The position numbers and the translations under genes were made by a program. Of a stretch of DNA of 35,237 nucleotides, positions 1 to 8,214 are shown piece after piece. This stretch comes from Bacteroidota bacterium (GTDB lineage Bacteria > Bacteroidota > Bacteroidia > Bacteroidales > VadinHA17). Positions within the stretch are counted from its first letter, which is position 1. Each line of letters opens with the position of its first letter. The notes under the pieces were generated by a model, which was given only the letters and a program-made list of their open reading frames with translations, was not told where the DNA came from and did no database searches. Where the stretch lies: assembly GCA_003245695.1 (NCBI GenBank), contig QKCK01000235.1, positions 1 to 35,237 on the forward strand. Reading direction: 5' to 3'.

Positions 1-27
1 ATTCTTTGTTGAGATAATCTTTTTCAT
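1..27 (-). CDS. RidA-family protein, first nine codons only (runs off window)
   Basis: On the minus strand an ATG at position 27 opens a frame reading MKKIISTKN to the window edge. This matches the well-known amino terminus of RidA (YjgF/UK114) proteins, which commonly begin MKKIISTxNAPAAIGPYSQ. RidA hydrolyses reactive enamine/imine intermediates released by PLP enzymes. Only nine residues are visible, so this rests on motif recall plus position: the start lies 18 nt after the lptD stop on the same strand, a normal operon spacing. The gene would continue to the left of this window. It is too short for the ORF track. Confidence 0.6.
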
Positions 28-45
28 TGTATTCTGTCTTTGAGG

Positions 46-2757
46 TTAATATGTCTCATGCCTGTCGCGTTTACGCTCATATTTCAGATCCTGCAGAAGC
101 CCCGATTTAGGTCTTATTGTGAAATTCCAGCTCTTGTATGTACCTACCGGGAACCATGAGAAACTCATCTGCCAGCAATGCAGATCACGTACAATTGAGA
201 TACTTGTATGGCCCAGCTCCTTGTTCTTTACATCATAACCCGATTGATATGTAAGCGATAGCTTGGGAGTCACCTTAACATCACCGGAAATGGTAAAGCT
301 ATTTGTTATACTTGGAGTGAGACCTGATTTGCTGTAGCTGTAGTTATATCTGACACGCATTGACCATGGCATATCAAAATTAACATATCCAAACTCATCA
401 AAACTATCCTCCAGTGCCTGTTGCTGCGATGTATTGCCTTGATTCTGAGGCGCAGAACCCTGCCTGCCTGTCGTTTTCTGGTCAGCCGGCTGCTTTGAGC
501 CACTGTCGCCGCTGAGAAGCTTTGCAAGGTCAAAGTCTACACTCAGTGAAAAGGAGGTGAGACGTGCAAGCCCCTGCCCCATATTGTATGCAAAATTTTT
601 TGTTACCGCACCCTTTTCATTTATTGCGTAGAGGTTAAACTGGCTTGAAACATCAACATTTATGTTACTGGCGATAGATGTACCGAAACGTAATGAGACA
701 TTACTCCACCGGCAGGAGTCAGCAAAGACGTTATATGAGGTGTTGGCATTGATATCTGCAAGCTTCACATTCCTGGGCTTATTTGTTGTGTCCCTGGCTG
801 AAAAAACCTTGGCTTCAAGAAGGTTTACAAGGCCAAGACTTACTGATGCACTACGCTTGGGTAATGATGGTGAGCCATAGATACCATTCTCAAAAATAGA
901 ATATGTCATCATGTTATTGTCCACATCTTTCTGAACTGTCTTGTATATGTCAGATGCCAAACCCGGAAAAGAGGGAACATAAGAGAAACTGGCTGAAGGC
1001 TTTATCACATGTCTTATCTTCTGAACCCTTGACTGCGGGTTGTTGAAAGTAAAGTAACCATAAACAGAAGGACTGTAGGAAGCAGATATTGAGGGCTTGA
1101 TAGCATGAGCATAGTACAGACCCTTATATGTCGAGTCAATGACCGATGGAACAATCTTATTCAGCTCAGGGTCATAATAATCAGGTACCCAGAACTTTTC
1201 AACTTTCTCAGTATAGACAACACCGGTATAACTCAATGTGGGAGAAATAGAAAAGTTTGAGAACGCCTTGATGGGAATACTTACAGGAATATCGTGCTGA
1301 AAGCCGTTTATCATATCTCCCCAGACCTGGTTTGTGAACAGGATACTGTCGTAGGTGTTTATCCTGTTATCAAGCTTTGCACTGTATTGCATCTGCAGGT
1401 CATGATACCAACGCGACTTAACAGGGTGCTTAGGCTTTAAAGGATAGAATCTTGAAACAGTAAAGGTTGCTTTTGGCAGGTTCACATTTACAACATCAGT
1501 ACTGGTATTCTGATTATGCATGAAGCTGGTAGAAAAATTAAATGGTGTACCTGTCCATGACTTTGAATAGTTTATACTGGAGCTTCTTGTTGTGGTGTTC
1601 AGATCACTGACATTGTAACTGTTATTCTTGTCATAGCCAGATGAACTCATGTTGACGCTGGCAGAGAACCTCGATGACGGATTTGCCTTTGCGTCCTGGG
1701 TGTGAGACCAGTTGATCTTATAGTTGTGTGTGGCTAAATCAGTTCCTATTTCCTTGTATCCGCTTACATTATTTGCATAACCAAATGAGAAGCTGCCGTT
1801 GAATTTATAACGTACCTTATATGTTGTTGTGGCACTGGCCAGCCAGGTCTTGTTTGTATAGACCGACCCTTTAAGTTCAAGGTCAAAATAATCATTGATG
1901 GCAAAGTAAAATCCGCCATCAGAAAGATAGTATCCTCGGGCATTCTCCTGTCCCAGCTTTGGCATGATAAACCCGGAGGCCTTTTTTGCCTGTATAGGGA
2001 AGAAGCCATAAGGTATTATAAGCGGCAGAGGGATGTCGGCAACGACAAGATTTGCCGGCCCTGAGACAATCTTCTCCCCGGGATAGAACTTCGCTTTTTT
2101 CAGACTTATATAAAAATGAGGATGATCACTTTCACATGTGGAATAACTGCTTCTGTCGACAAAGATAGTACCGTCGTCATTCAGCTTGGCTGTATTACTG
2201 ATAAGGTATCCTCCCTCCTCTTCAGTCCTGATGGTTTTACCATAAGCCTTTTTGCTTTTGAAATTATATGTTACTTCCACAAATTCGAACTCCTGATCTC
2301 CCTGCCTGAAGACAGGCTTACCTATCAGTTTCCCGGTGCTGTCGGGCCTTCCGGTGGCATACACCGAGCCTGTATCCATCTCCAGTACAATTGAGTCTGC
2401 TGTAAGCGATATATCACCGTAGTCTACTTTCCCTTCACCAATAAGGATTACTCTTTTGTTTATAAAGTCATTCTTGATTGACTCCTTAGCATTATAGACA
2501 ATATTCTTGTCAATGGCATCGCTTGAAATTGTCAGTCCTTTTCTGCGTGAGGTATCCTGTTTAACTGAGAGAGCCATCCTGGCAAGACTGTCAGAGGTAA
2601 TAAATGCAGGTTGACTGAGTGAGTCAGAAGGGATAACCTCCTGCCCTGACAGGCATGTTGAAATAAAAAGCAGGGTTATTGCCGACACAATTATCCTTTG
2701 TGTCGCAAAATGCAAGTTAAATGCTATTTTTGCAATGTGTTTATTAAACTCTAACAT
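46..2757 (-). CDS. lptD: LptD-like LPS assembly outer-membrane protein
   Basis: Likely the Bacteroidota form of LptD, the outer-membrane beta-barrel that inserts lipopolysaccharide into the outer leaflet. From the chosen start the protein is 903 residues. A hydrophobic signal segment (IIVSAITLLFIS) comes first, followed by an OstA/LptA-like region with repeated beta-strand phrases such as SLTADSIVLEMDTG and VYATGRPDSTGKLIG. The long carboxy-terminal part alternates aromatic and polar residues as expected of a barrel and is rich in Ser, Tyr and Asn. The ORF track starts 23 codons earlier. I prefer the ATG at 2757 because a TAGTTTTG -7 element lies just upstream, at 2766-2773 on this strand. 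A GTG at the start of VSAITLLF is another possible start. The gene is divergent from the amidase gene and is followed by RidA. Confidence 0.85.
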   Translation of the reverse strand: MLEFNKHIAKIAFNLHFATQRIIVSAITLLFISTCLSGQEVIPSDSLSQPAFITSDSLARMALSVKQDTSRRKGLTISSDAIDKNIVYNAKESIKNDFINKRVILIGEGKVDYGDISLTADSIVLEMDTGSVYATGRPDSTGKLIGKPVFRQGDQEFEFVEVTYNFKSKKAYGKTIRTEEEGGYLISNTAKLNDDGTIFVDRSSYSTCESDHPHFYISLKKAKFYPGEKIVSGPANLVVADIPLPLIIPYGFFPIQAKKASGFIMPKLGQENARGYYLSDGGFYFAINDYFDLELKGSVYTNKTWLASATTTYKVRYKFNGSFSFGYANNVSGYKEIGTDLATHNYKINWSHTQDAKANPSSRFSASVNMSSSGYDKNNSYNVSDLNTTTRSSSINYSKSWTGTPFNFSTSFMHNQNTSTDVVNVNLPKATFTVSRFYPLKPKHPVKSRWYHDLQMQYSAKLDNRINTYDSILFTNQVWGDMINGFQHDIPVSIPIKAFSNFSISPTLSYTGVVYTEKVEKFWVPDYYDPELNKIVPSVIDSTYKGLYYAHAIKPSISASYSPSVYGYFTFNNPQSRVQKIRHVIKPSASFSYVPSFPGLASDIYKTVQKDVDNNMMTYSIFENGIYGSPSLPKRSASVSLGLVNLLEAKVFSARDTTNKPRNVKLADINANTSYNVFADSCRWSNVSLRFGTSIASNINVDVSSQFNLYAINEKGAVTKNFAYNMGQGLARLTSFSLSVDFDLAKLLSGDSGSKQPADQKTTGRQGSAPQNQGNTSQQQALEDSFDEFGYVNFDMPWSMRVRYNYSYSKSGLTPSITNSFTISGDVKVTPKLSLTYQSGYDVKNKELGHTSISIVRDLHCWQMSFSWFPVGTYKSWNFTIRPKSGLLQDLKYERKRDRHETY
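2725..2732 (+). promoter_or_regulatory. Putative -7 element for the amidase-mce operon
   Basis: TATTTTTG fits the Bacteroidota -7 consensus TAnnTTTG exactly. No convincing TTG sits at the usual spacing upstream. Transcription would begin near 2736-2739, which rules out the ORF-track start at 2735 and favours a downstream ATG for the amidase. Confidence 0.5.
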
Positions 2758-2765
2758 GCCAGCGG

Positions 2766-2773
2766 CAAAACTA
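2766..2773 (-). promoter_or_regulatory. Putative -7 element for lptD
   Basis: On the minus strand this reads TAGTTTTG, an exact match to TAnnTTTG. The predicted transcript would begin near 2762, leaving only a few nucleotides before the lptD ATG at 2757. The -33 element is weak. Confidence 0.45.
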
Positions 2774-4012
2774 ATGAATTTTCGTGAACGTATCATGAGC
2801 CCCATTATCAAAAATAGATGGTTCATACACGCTTTAGCATTATTAGCAATTATTATTCCAAACTCTTTCGTTGAGGTATCCGGACAGAGTCCTGCTCAGG
2901 CAAAGAAATGGGTGGTAGTCATTGATGCCGGTCATGGAGGAAAGGATCCGGGCTCCATTGGAGCCACCAAGACCAGGGAAAAGGGCGTGGCCCTCGCCAT
3001 AGCCCTGAAGACAGGTCAGTATATAGAAAAGAACATGCCGGATGTTGAGGTGCTTTATACCAGAGATGATGACACATTTGTAGGGCTGAAGGAAAGGGCA
3101 GAGTTTGCAAACAGTAACAATGCCGATTTTTTTATCTCCATCCATGCAAATGCAGTCAAAGAGAGAACACCTAAGGGTGCCGAGACCTGGATCATGGGAC
3201 AGAGCCATGATGATGCAAACCTTCGGCTGGCAATGAAAGAGAATGCTGTGATGACCTTCGAAGAGGACTACCATACCAAATATGAGGGTTATGACCCTAA
3301 CTCAGCCGAGTCATTTATTATTTTCTCCGCGGTGCAGAACACATATACAAAACAGAGTACTGAGTTTGCATCAATAGTACAGGATCAGTTCAGGGAACGG
3401 GTGGGACGCAACGACAGAGGAGTGAAACAGGGTGAGCTTATTGTATTATGGATGAGCACTATGCCCTCCGTGCTTGTTGAGGTTGGATTCATAAGCAACC
3501 CGGATGAGGAGAAATTTCTGAACTCAGTTGAGGGGCAGGAATATATGGCTTCTGCAATCTTCAGATCATTCAGACAGTACAAAAACACCATTGACAGCCG
3601 TTCAGGGATACTGTCAGCCGAACAGGCATCAAAACTTGTTGCTGAAGACAAAGTTATATCAAAGGATGAGACAAAGCCCCGTTCTGCAGACAAAGGGAAA
3701 GAGAGCAGAGAAGAGATTGTCAAACCATCATCAGCCGGTGATCTCTGGTTTGGTGTACAGATATCCTCGGCACCGCGTGGTAAACCTGCCGGAAATGATT
3801 CATTTAAAAACATTGAAAACTATACCGCAATTGAGTCAGGTGAACGGATCAAATATATAGCCGGCAGATACCAGAGCTACGAGGAGGCTTCAGCCTACAG
3901 AAAAACTATCACCTCAGGTTACCCTGATGCTTTTGTTGTTGCAGTCAGGAACATGAAAATAGTACCTTTGCGTGAAGCAATTGAAGAAAAGAAAAAAACA
4001 GAGAGAAAATGA
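2774..4012 (+). CDS. N-acetylmuramoyl-L-alanine amidase with C-terminal SPOR-like domain
   Basis: Zinc-dependent Amidase_3 enzyme that cleaves the amide bond between N-acetylmuramic acid and the peptide stem in the periplasm. A signal peptide (FIHALALLAIIIPNSFVEVSGQ) precedes the catalytic domain. That domain shows the zinc-ligand motif VVIDAGHGGKDPGS, a Glu in the REKGVALAIALK helix, the second His in FISIHANAV, and the catalytic Glu in VLVEVGFISNP. After a charged linker, the last ~85 residues (LWFGVQISSAPRG to VVAVRNMKIVPL) look like a SPOR domain, which binds denuded glycan strands at the division site. The start is uncertain: ATG 2756, 2774 and 2795 are all in frame; I use 2774. The stop overlaps the next start by 4 nt (ATGA), so the two genes are probably translationally coupled. 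Confidence 0.88.
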   Translation: MNFRERIMSPIIKNRWFIHALALLAIIIPNSFVEVSGQSPAQAKKWVVVIDAGHGGKDPGSIGATKTREKGVALAIALKTGQYIEKNMPDVEVLYTRDDDTFVGLKERAEFANSNNADFFISIHANAVKERTPKGAETWIMGQSHDDANLRLAMKENAVMTFEEDYHTKYEGYDPNSAESFIIFSAVQNTYTKQSTEFASIVQDQFRERVGRNDRGVKQGELIVLWMSTMPSVLVEVGFISNPDEEKFLNSVEGQEYMASAIFRSFRQYKNTIDSRSGILSAEQASKLVAEDKVISKDETKPRSADKGKESREEIVKPSSAGDLWFGVQISSAPRGKPAGNDSFKNIENYTAIESGERIKYIAGRYQSYEEASAYRKTITSGYPDAFVVAVRNMKIVPLREAIEEKKKTERK

Positions 4013-4953
4013 AAAAAATATCAAACGAACTAAAGATAGGTACCATAGCCATTGTCACTGTAGCTATATTTATCTGGCTCTTTACCTTCATGAAAGGAAG
4101 TGAACTCTTTACCAGAACTGCAACATATCATATAATTTATCCGCAAATAAGCGGACTGCAGGAGTCAAGCCCTGTTGAAATTAACGGATATCAGGCAGGA
4201 ATAGTACAGAAAATAGAGTTTATCAATGATGGCTCAGGCAGATTATCAGTCTCTATAAGTGTTAACAAGGAGTTTGATCTGCCAGAAGGTACAACGGCAC
4301 AGATAACGACGGCAACCCTTATAGCCGGAATGAAAATTGTACTTCTCTTTGGTGATGGGCTGGGAATCTATCACAGCGGTGACACCATTCCGGGTGTTGT
4401 TGCAACATCAATTATTGATAAGGTAGGAAACGAACTGGTTCCTCTGAAGGGAAACATCACTGAGATGCTGATAACACTTGATTCACTCTCCCTGCAACTT
4501 AAAGAGCTGTTCTCAGATGAATTCAACTCAAACATTCATGGAACAATAGCCAATGCGAGAAAGATATCAGGAGATCTTGCAGAGATCACCGGTGCAGAGA
4601 AAAAGGAGCTCAGCCAGGCCCTGGAAAACATTTCCAGATTTACTGATATGCTTGCAGCAAATACCGGATCGCTTGACTCAACACTCAAAAACCTGGCGTC
4701 AATAAGCGATACACTGGCGTCAGCTGACCTTGGTAAGTCATTGGCTTCACTTAAAAGCTCACTGAACTCTGCCGATTCTCTGCTGCAGGCTCTCAATAAT
4801 GGAGAAGGCTCTGCCGGAAAGCTTATGAAAGATGACAGCCTTTATGTCAACCTTAATAACAGTATGAAAAGCCTTGATCTGCTTCTCACTGACCTCAGGG
4901 AACATCCAAAAAGGTACGTTCACCTCTCTGTATTTGGCAAAAAGGACAATTAG
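4009..4953 (+). CDS. MCE/MlaD-family membrane-anchored lipid transport protein
   Basis: This 314-residue protein has one amino-terminal membrane segment (IGTIAIVTVAIFIWLFTFMKG) followed by a single MCE domain. Typical MCE strands are visible: YHIIYPQISGLQESSPVEING, then a G-x-V-x-K-I-E-F strand. In MlaD-type proteins the MCE ring binds phospholipid substrate between the membranes. The rest is predicted helical with many Leu/Ser/Asp heptad-like repeats (residues ~145-290), suggesting a coiled-coil tail. It overlaps the amidase stop by 4 nt. No MlaE permease or MlaF ATPase is in the window, so partners must be encoded elsewhere. The family assignment is firm, but the lipid direction and substrate are not known. 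Confidence 0.85.
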   Translation: MKKISNELKIGTIAIVTVAIFIWLFTFMKGSELFTRTATYHIIYPQISGLQESSPVEINGYQAGIVQKIEFINDGSGRLSVSISVNKEFDLPEGTTAQITTATLIAGMKIVLLFGDGLGIYHSGDTIPGVVATSIIDKVGNELVPLKGNITEMLITLDSLSLQLKELFSDEFNSNIHGTIANARKISGDLAEITGAEKKELSQALENISRFTDMLAANTGSLDSTLKNLASISDTLASADLGKSLASLKSSLNSADSLLQALNNGEGSAGKLMKDDSLYVNLNNSMKSLDLLLTDLREHPKRYVHLSVFGKKDN

Positions 4954-4972
4954 TGTAAAATTTCCACTAATT
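4948..4972. terminator. Inverted repeat over the mlaD-like stop codon
   Basis: AATTAGTG and CACTAATT form a perfect 8-bp stem around a 9-nt loop, with the stop codon inside the left arm. There is no T-run after it, so an intrinsic terminator is only a possibility; it could also protect the 3' end. Confidence 0.4.
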
Positions 4973-5277
4973 ACCTCTCTTCCAGCACGTAAGCAGATAA
5001 GGACATTTGCCTCCGTTTTTATTGGAATCGAGGATGCTTTTATCTTTATTTATATAACTGTTTGTCAACCTATAATTTATCCATATATCATTGATTATCT
5101 GATGATTAAATTTGATGTTTTTTTTTGAACTTATAATGAATTGATGGTCATGACCATATACTAATTTTGAAAAAGTCAAGAAAAAAAAGTTTTTTTTTTT
5201 AGTTTTTTTTTTACAAATATTGTTCCCGTTTTCGGCGATACGGAGAAAATAGTTTAACAGATTAACCCTATACTTGA
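4954..5277. other. AT-rich intergenic control region upstream of dnaA
   Basis: No gene is seen in these 324 bases. The region holds an inverted repeat at its left edge, one near-match to a DnaA box (TTATCCATA at 5077-5085, one mismatch to TTATCCACA), a 14-bp palindrome, a TTG/TAnnTTTG promoter, and a run of A8-G-T11-AG-T10 at 5181-5212. The two ORF-track entries here are low-complexity and overlap these signals, so they are not called. Confidence 0.6.
5141..5169 (+). promoter_or_regulatory. dnaA promoter with a 14-bp palindrome in the spacer
   Basis: TTG at 5141-5143 and TAATTTTG at 5162-5169 are separated by 18 nt, fitting the Bacteroidota -33/-7 pattern. The perfect palindrome ATGGTCATGACCAT fills 5144-5157 of the spacer, where a bound protein would block polymerase. 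Transcription would start near 5175, giving a leader of about 100 nt that contains the A/T homopolymer runs. Confidence 0.55.
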
Positions 5278-6708
5278 ATGAACAAGTCACATGACGAGGT
5301 ATGGAATAACTGTCTGATGATCATAAAGGACATCATTCCATCAGCAAGCTTTAAAACATGGTTTGAGCCAATTGTACCACTGAGGCTTGAAAAGAGTATA
5401 TTAACCATTCAGGTGCCCAGCCCCTTCTTCTATGAATATCTGGAGGAGCAGTATATTGATATCCTCCGTAAGACTCTTCGCCGCGAAATAGGTAATGAAG
5501 CCAAGCTTGAGTACAACATTATAATGGAGAACAGTGCCTTTACCAATGGCAAACCGTATACTGTCAAATATCCTTCAAGAAACAAGGCTGATCTGAACAA
5601 TAAGCCCTTACAGGTTCCTTATGAAGTGACACAGCCAGCCATCAAGAATCCGTTCATTATACCGGGTATTAAGAAGCTTCATTTTGACCCCAGACTTAAT
5701 CCTGATTACTCCTTTAATAACTTTGTTGAGGGTGAGTGTAACAGGCTGGCCCGTTCTGCAGGAATTGCCGTTGGCAACAACCCTGGTGGTACGGCCTTTA
5801 ATCCTCTGATGATATATGGTGATTCAGGGCTTGGCAAGACTCATCTTGCCCAGGCAATTGGCATTCTGGTAAAAGAGAAGCATCCTGACAAGACTGTATT
5901 ATATGTAAATGCCAATAAGTTTCAGACTCAGTTTGTTGAATCCATCCGCAACAATAACAAGAATGATTTTCTTCATTTCTACCAGATGATAGATGTCCTG
6001 ATCATTGATGATGTGCAGGAATTTGCAGGTAAAGAGAAGACACAGGATACCTTCTTCCATATCTTTAACCATCTTCATCAGTCGGGCAAGCAGCTTATTC
6101 TCACCTGTGATAAACCTCCTGTTGAATTACAGGGTATGGAGCAGAGGCTGTTATCAAGGTTCAAATGGGGTCTTCTTGCCGATCTTCAGAGGCCTGATTT
6201 TGAGACCCGTCTTGCCATCCTCCATAAAAAGGCCTATAATGATGGTATTGAACTGCCTGAAGAGATATTTGAATTTCTTGCCGAGAATATTTCAAGTAAT
6301 ATCAGGGAGCTCGAGTCAGGGCTTATATCACTTTATGCCCAGTCGACACTGAACCGCAAGGAGGTTACTCTTGAGCTGGCTCGTCAGATGGTTGACCGTC
6401 TTGTCAACACTCAGAAAAACGAGATCACCATTGACTATATCCAAAAGACTGTTTGTGAATATTACAAGATACCACTTGACCAGATGCAGGGTAAGACAAG
6501 AAAGAGAGAGATAGTTCAGGCCCGTCAGGTGTCAATGTATTTCTCAAAGAATCTGACAAAGGCATCACTTGCCAGCATCGGATCAAGCATCGGTGGCAAG
6601 GATCACGCTACAGTTCTTCATGCATGCAAGACCGTAAATAATCTTATTGACACTGACCGTCATTTCAGAAACCAGATTACCGAAATAGAGAAAAAACTGA
6701 AAGTATGA
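5278..6708 (+). CDS. dnaA: Chromosomal replication initiator DnaA
   Basis: AAA+ initiator that binds DnaA boxes at the origin and opens the duplex. At 476 residues it has the usual length. Domain I is at residues 1-85 (VWNNCLMIIKDIIP, SFKTWFEPIVPL). A short linker follows, then the AAA+ domain with Walker A GDSGLGKT (181-188), Walker B IIDDVQ (242-247), the LLSRFKWGL region with its arginine near 294, and sensor-2 NIRELE (341-346). Domain IV ends the protein with the helix-turn-helix signature, including SIGGKDHATVLHACKTV (437-453). The start at ATG 5278 leaves domain I complete. The stop overlaps the galactokinase start by 4 nt (ATGA). DnaN and RecF are not adjacent, as is common outside Proteobacteria and Firmicutes; recF lies about 23 kb to the right. 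Confidence 0.97.
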   Translation: MNKSHDEVWNNCLMIIKDIIPSASFKTWFEPIVPLRLEKSILTIQVPSPFFYEYLEEQYIDILRKTLRREIGNEAKLEYNIIMENSAFTNGKPYTVKYPSRNKADLNNKPLQVPYEVTQPAIKNPFIIPGIKKLHFDPRLNPDYSFNNFVEGECNRLARSAGIAVGNNPGGTAFNPLMIYGDSGLGKTHLAQAIGILVKEKHPDKTVLYVNANKFQTQFVESIRNNNKNDFLHFYQMIDVLIIDDVQEFAGKEKTQDTFFHIFNHLHQSGKQLILTCDKPPVELQGMEQRLLSRFKWGLLADLQRPDFETRLAILHKKAYNDGIELPEEIFEFLAENISSNIRELESGLISLYAQSTLNRKEVTLELARQMVDRLVNTQKNEITIDYIQKTVCEYYKIPLDQMQGKTRKREIVQARQVSMYFSKNLTKASLASIGSSIGGKDHATVLHACKTVNNLIDTDRHFRNQITEIEKKLKV

Positions 6709-7880
6709 AAGCTGACCTTGGCAAACTGACTGAAGAGTTTTTTTTAAGATATAGTAACAGGGACGTTGCCCCTGTTATTTTTTATTCACCCGGAAGAGTA
6801 AACCTCATTGGTGAACATACTGACTATAATGGTGGATATGTCTTCCCATGTGCCCTTGATTTCGGCACCTGCCTGGTTGTCAGGAAAAATGACGGCAACG
6901 GGCACAGATTCATCTCTCTTAATTTTCCGGAGACTGAAACCATAACTGTTGCCAACGGATACTCTCCACTTGAAAAGAGCTGGATAAACTATCCCCTGGG
7001 TGTAATAAATGAGTTCGAAAAGTCTGGTTTTCATATAGGCGGACTTGAAATGCTGTTTTATGGTGACATACCCAATGGAGCAGGTCTCTCTTCATCTGCC
7101 TCAATAGAGATGGTTACGGCCATTGCTGTCAACGAATTATCCGGGGCAGGGTTAGAGACCATGGAACTTGTCAAGATGAGTCAGAGGGCTGAGAATATGT
7201 TTGTAGGCATGAACTGCGGCATAATGGATCAGTTTGCGGTTGGCTTTGGAAGGAAGGACCATGCCATTAACCTGAACTGTGACACCCTTGAGTACCGTTA
7301 TGCTCCCCTTAACCTTGGGACAGCCAGGATTGTTATCACCAACACCAACAAGCGTCGTGGCCTGACTGACTCAAAATACAATGAAAGAAGAGCAGAATGT
7401 GACAAAGCGGTTGAATACCTTAATGCATACAGAAAGATCACTAATCTCAGTGATATTACACTGAGTGAAATAGAGGTGCTTGATAAGTACATCCCTGATC
7501 CTGTGGTCAGAAAAAGGGCAAAACATGTTATCACGGAGAATGCCCGTACCCTGGCTGCCATTGATGCTCTTGAAAAAAACGATATTATTGCATTCGGTCA
7601 GCTGATGAACCAGTCGCACGACTCACTGTGCGATGACTATGAAGTCACCGGCACTGAACTTGATACCCTCGTCTATGAGGGGCGTAAACTTCCCGGTGTT
7701 ATAGGATCAAGAATGACGGGAGCTGGTTTCGGTGGATGCACAGTATCACTGGTAGAGTCTGCCTATACAGATAACTTTATAAATGCACTATCAGAGGTAT
7801 ATAAGCTAAAAACCGGCCTGGAACCAGATTTTTATCTGCCATCAATAGGAAACGGCGCTCACAGGATCAGAGTGCAGTAA
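6705..7880 (+). CDS. galK: Galactokinase
   Basis: GHMP-family kinase that phosphorylates alpha-D-galactose to galactose-1-phosphate, the first committed Leloir step. It is 391 residues, the normal length. The galactokinase signature GRVNLIGEHTDYNGG lies at residues 30-44. The ATP-binding motif GAGLSSSASIE, the catalytic Asp region CGIMDQFAVGFG, and the third GHMP motif TGAGFGGCTVSLV are all intact. Its ATG overlaps the dnaA stop (ATGA), so it should be co-transcribed and coupled to dnaA. No galT, galE or galM is in the window, so the rest of the pathway is elsewhere. A weak intrinsic terminator follows directly. Confidence 0.96.
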   Translation: MKADLGKLTEEFFLRYSNRDVAPVIFYSPGRVNLIGEHTDYNGGYVFPCALDFGTCLVVRKNDGNGHRFISLNFPETETITVANGYSPLEKSWINYPLGVINEFEKSGFHIGGLEMLFYGDIPNGAGLSSSASIEMVTAIAVNELSGAGLETMELVKMSQRAENMFVGMNCGIMDQFAVGFGRKDHAINLNCDTLEYRYAPLNLGTARIVITNTNKRRGLTDSKYNERRAECDKAVEYLNAYRKITNLSDITLSEIEVLDKYIPDPVVRKRAKHVITENARTLAAIDALEKNDIIAFGQLMNQSHDSLCDDYEVTGTELDTLVYEGRKLPGVIGSRMTGAGFGGCTVSLVESAYTDNFINALSEVYKLKTGLEPDFYLPSIGNGAHRIRVQ

Positions 7881-7911
7881 AAGCTCCTGTTAAAAGTCTC
7901 AGGCTCTTTTT
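7879..7911 (+). terminator. Probable intrinsic terminator after galK
   Basis: AAAAG-CT-CCTG pairs with CAGG-CT-CTTTT around a 10-nt loop, with a 2x2 mismatch in the stem, and ends in a run of five T. The left arm begins inside the galK stop codon. Confidence 0.5.
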
Positions 7912-7929
7912 CAGCTTTAATGTAATCCA

Positions 7930-7963
7930 TTGTTTTTTATTTAAGCAATTGTTATTACCTTTA
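7930..7963 (+). promoter_or_regulatory. Weak promoter for the small lipoprotein gene
   Basis: TTG at 7930-7932 and TACCTTTA at 7956-7963 (7 of 8 to TAnnTTTG) are 23 nt apart. A transcript would start near 7970, just before the ATG at 7989. Confidence 0.3.
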
Positions 7964-7988
7964 ATTCGAATATTCAGAATGATACTAA

Positions 7989-8210
7989 ATGAGGAGTAAA
8001 GTTCGAATTATTACTGTCACGTTTATACTGTCTCTTGGTCTGCTAATGGTTATTCCCGGATGTGCTTCCACAAAAAAGGATACATATCTTAACGAGAAAG
8101 CAAAGAGAAAGCAGTTGAATCAGCATATCAGCACCTCTCAGCTTGGAAGGAACAAATATTACTTTTCAAATAAATATCAGAAAAAGCTCAGCAGGTATAA
8201 GAAGAAGTAG
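7989..8210 (+). CDS. Small basic lipoprotein, function unknown
   Basis: A 73-residue protein with a clear lipoprotein signal peptide: a charged start (MRSKVR), a hydrophobic stretch, and the lipobox VIPGC with Cys 25 as the lipidated residue. The mature part is only ~49 residues and strongly basic (runs such as KAKRKQ, KKLSRYKKK), with several Tyr. I recognise no domain. A basic, anchored peptide might contact anionic LPS, peptidoglycan or nucleic acid, but that is a guess. It stands alone after the galK terminator and converges on the MBL gene, with 4 nt between the two stops. Confidence 0.65.
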   Translation: MRSKVRIITVTFILSLGLLMVIPGCASTKKDTYLNEKAKRKQLNQHISTSQLGRNKYYFSNKYQKKLSRYKKK

Positions 8211-8214
8211 CTTT

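Noticed and set aside
4954-5277. Chromosomal origin of replication upstream of dnaA
   Set aside because: Only one imperfect DnaA box was found and no cluster of boxes. AT-rich runs alone are not enough, and in Bacteroidota the origin need not lie at dnaA.
4874-5290. ORFs 4874-5128 and 4967-5290
   Set aside because: They consist of low-complexity AT-rich translation over the promoter and homopolymer runs, with no family resemblance.
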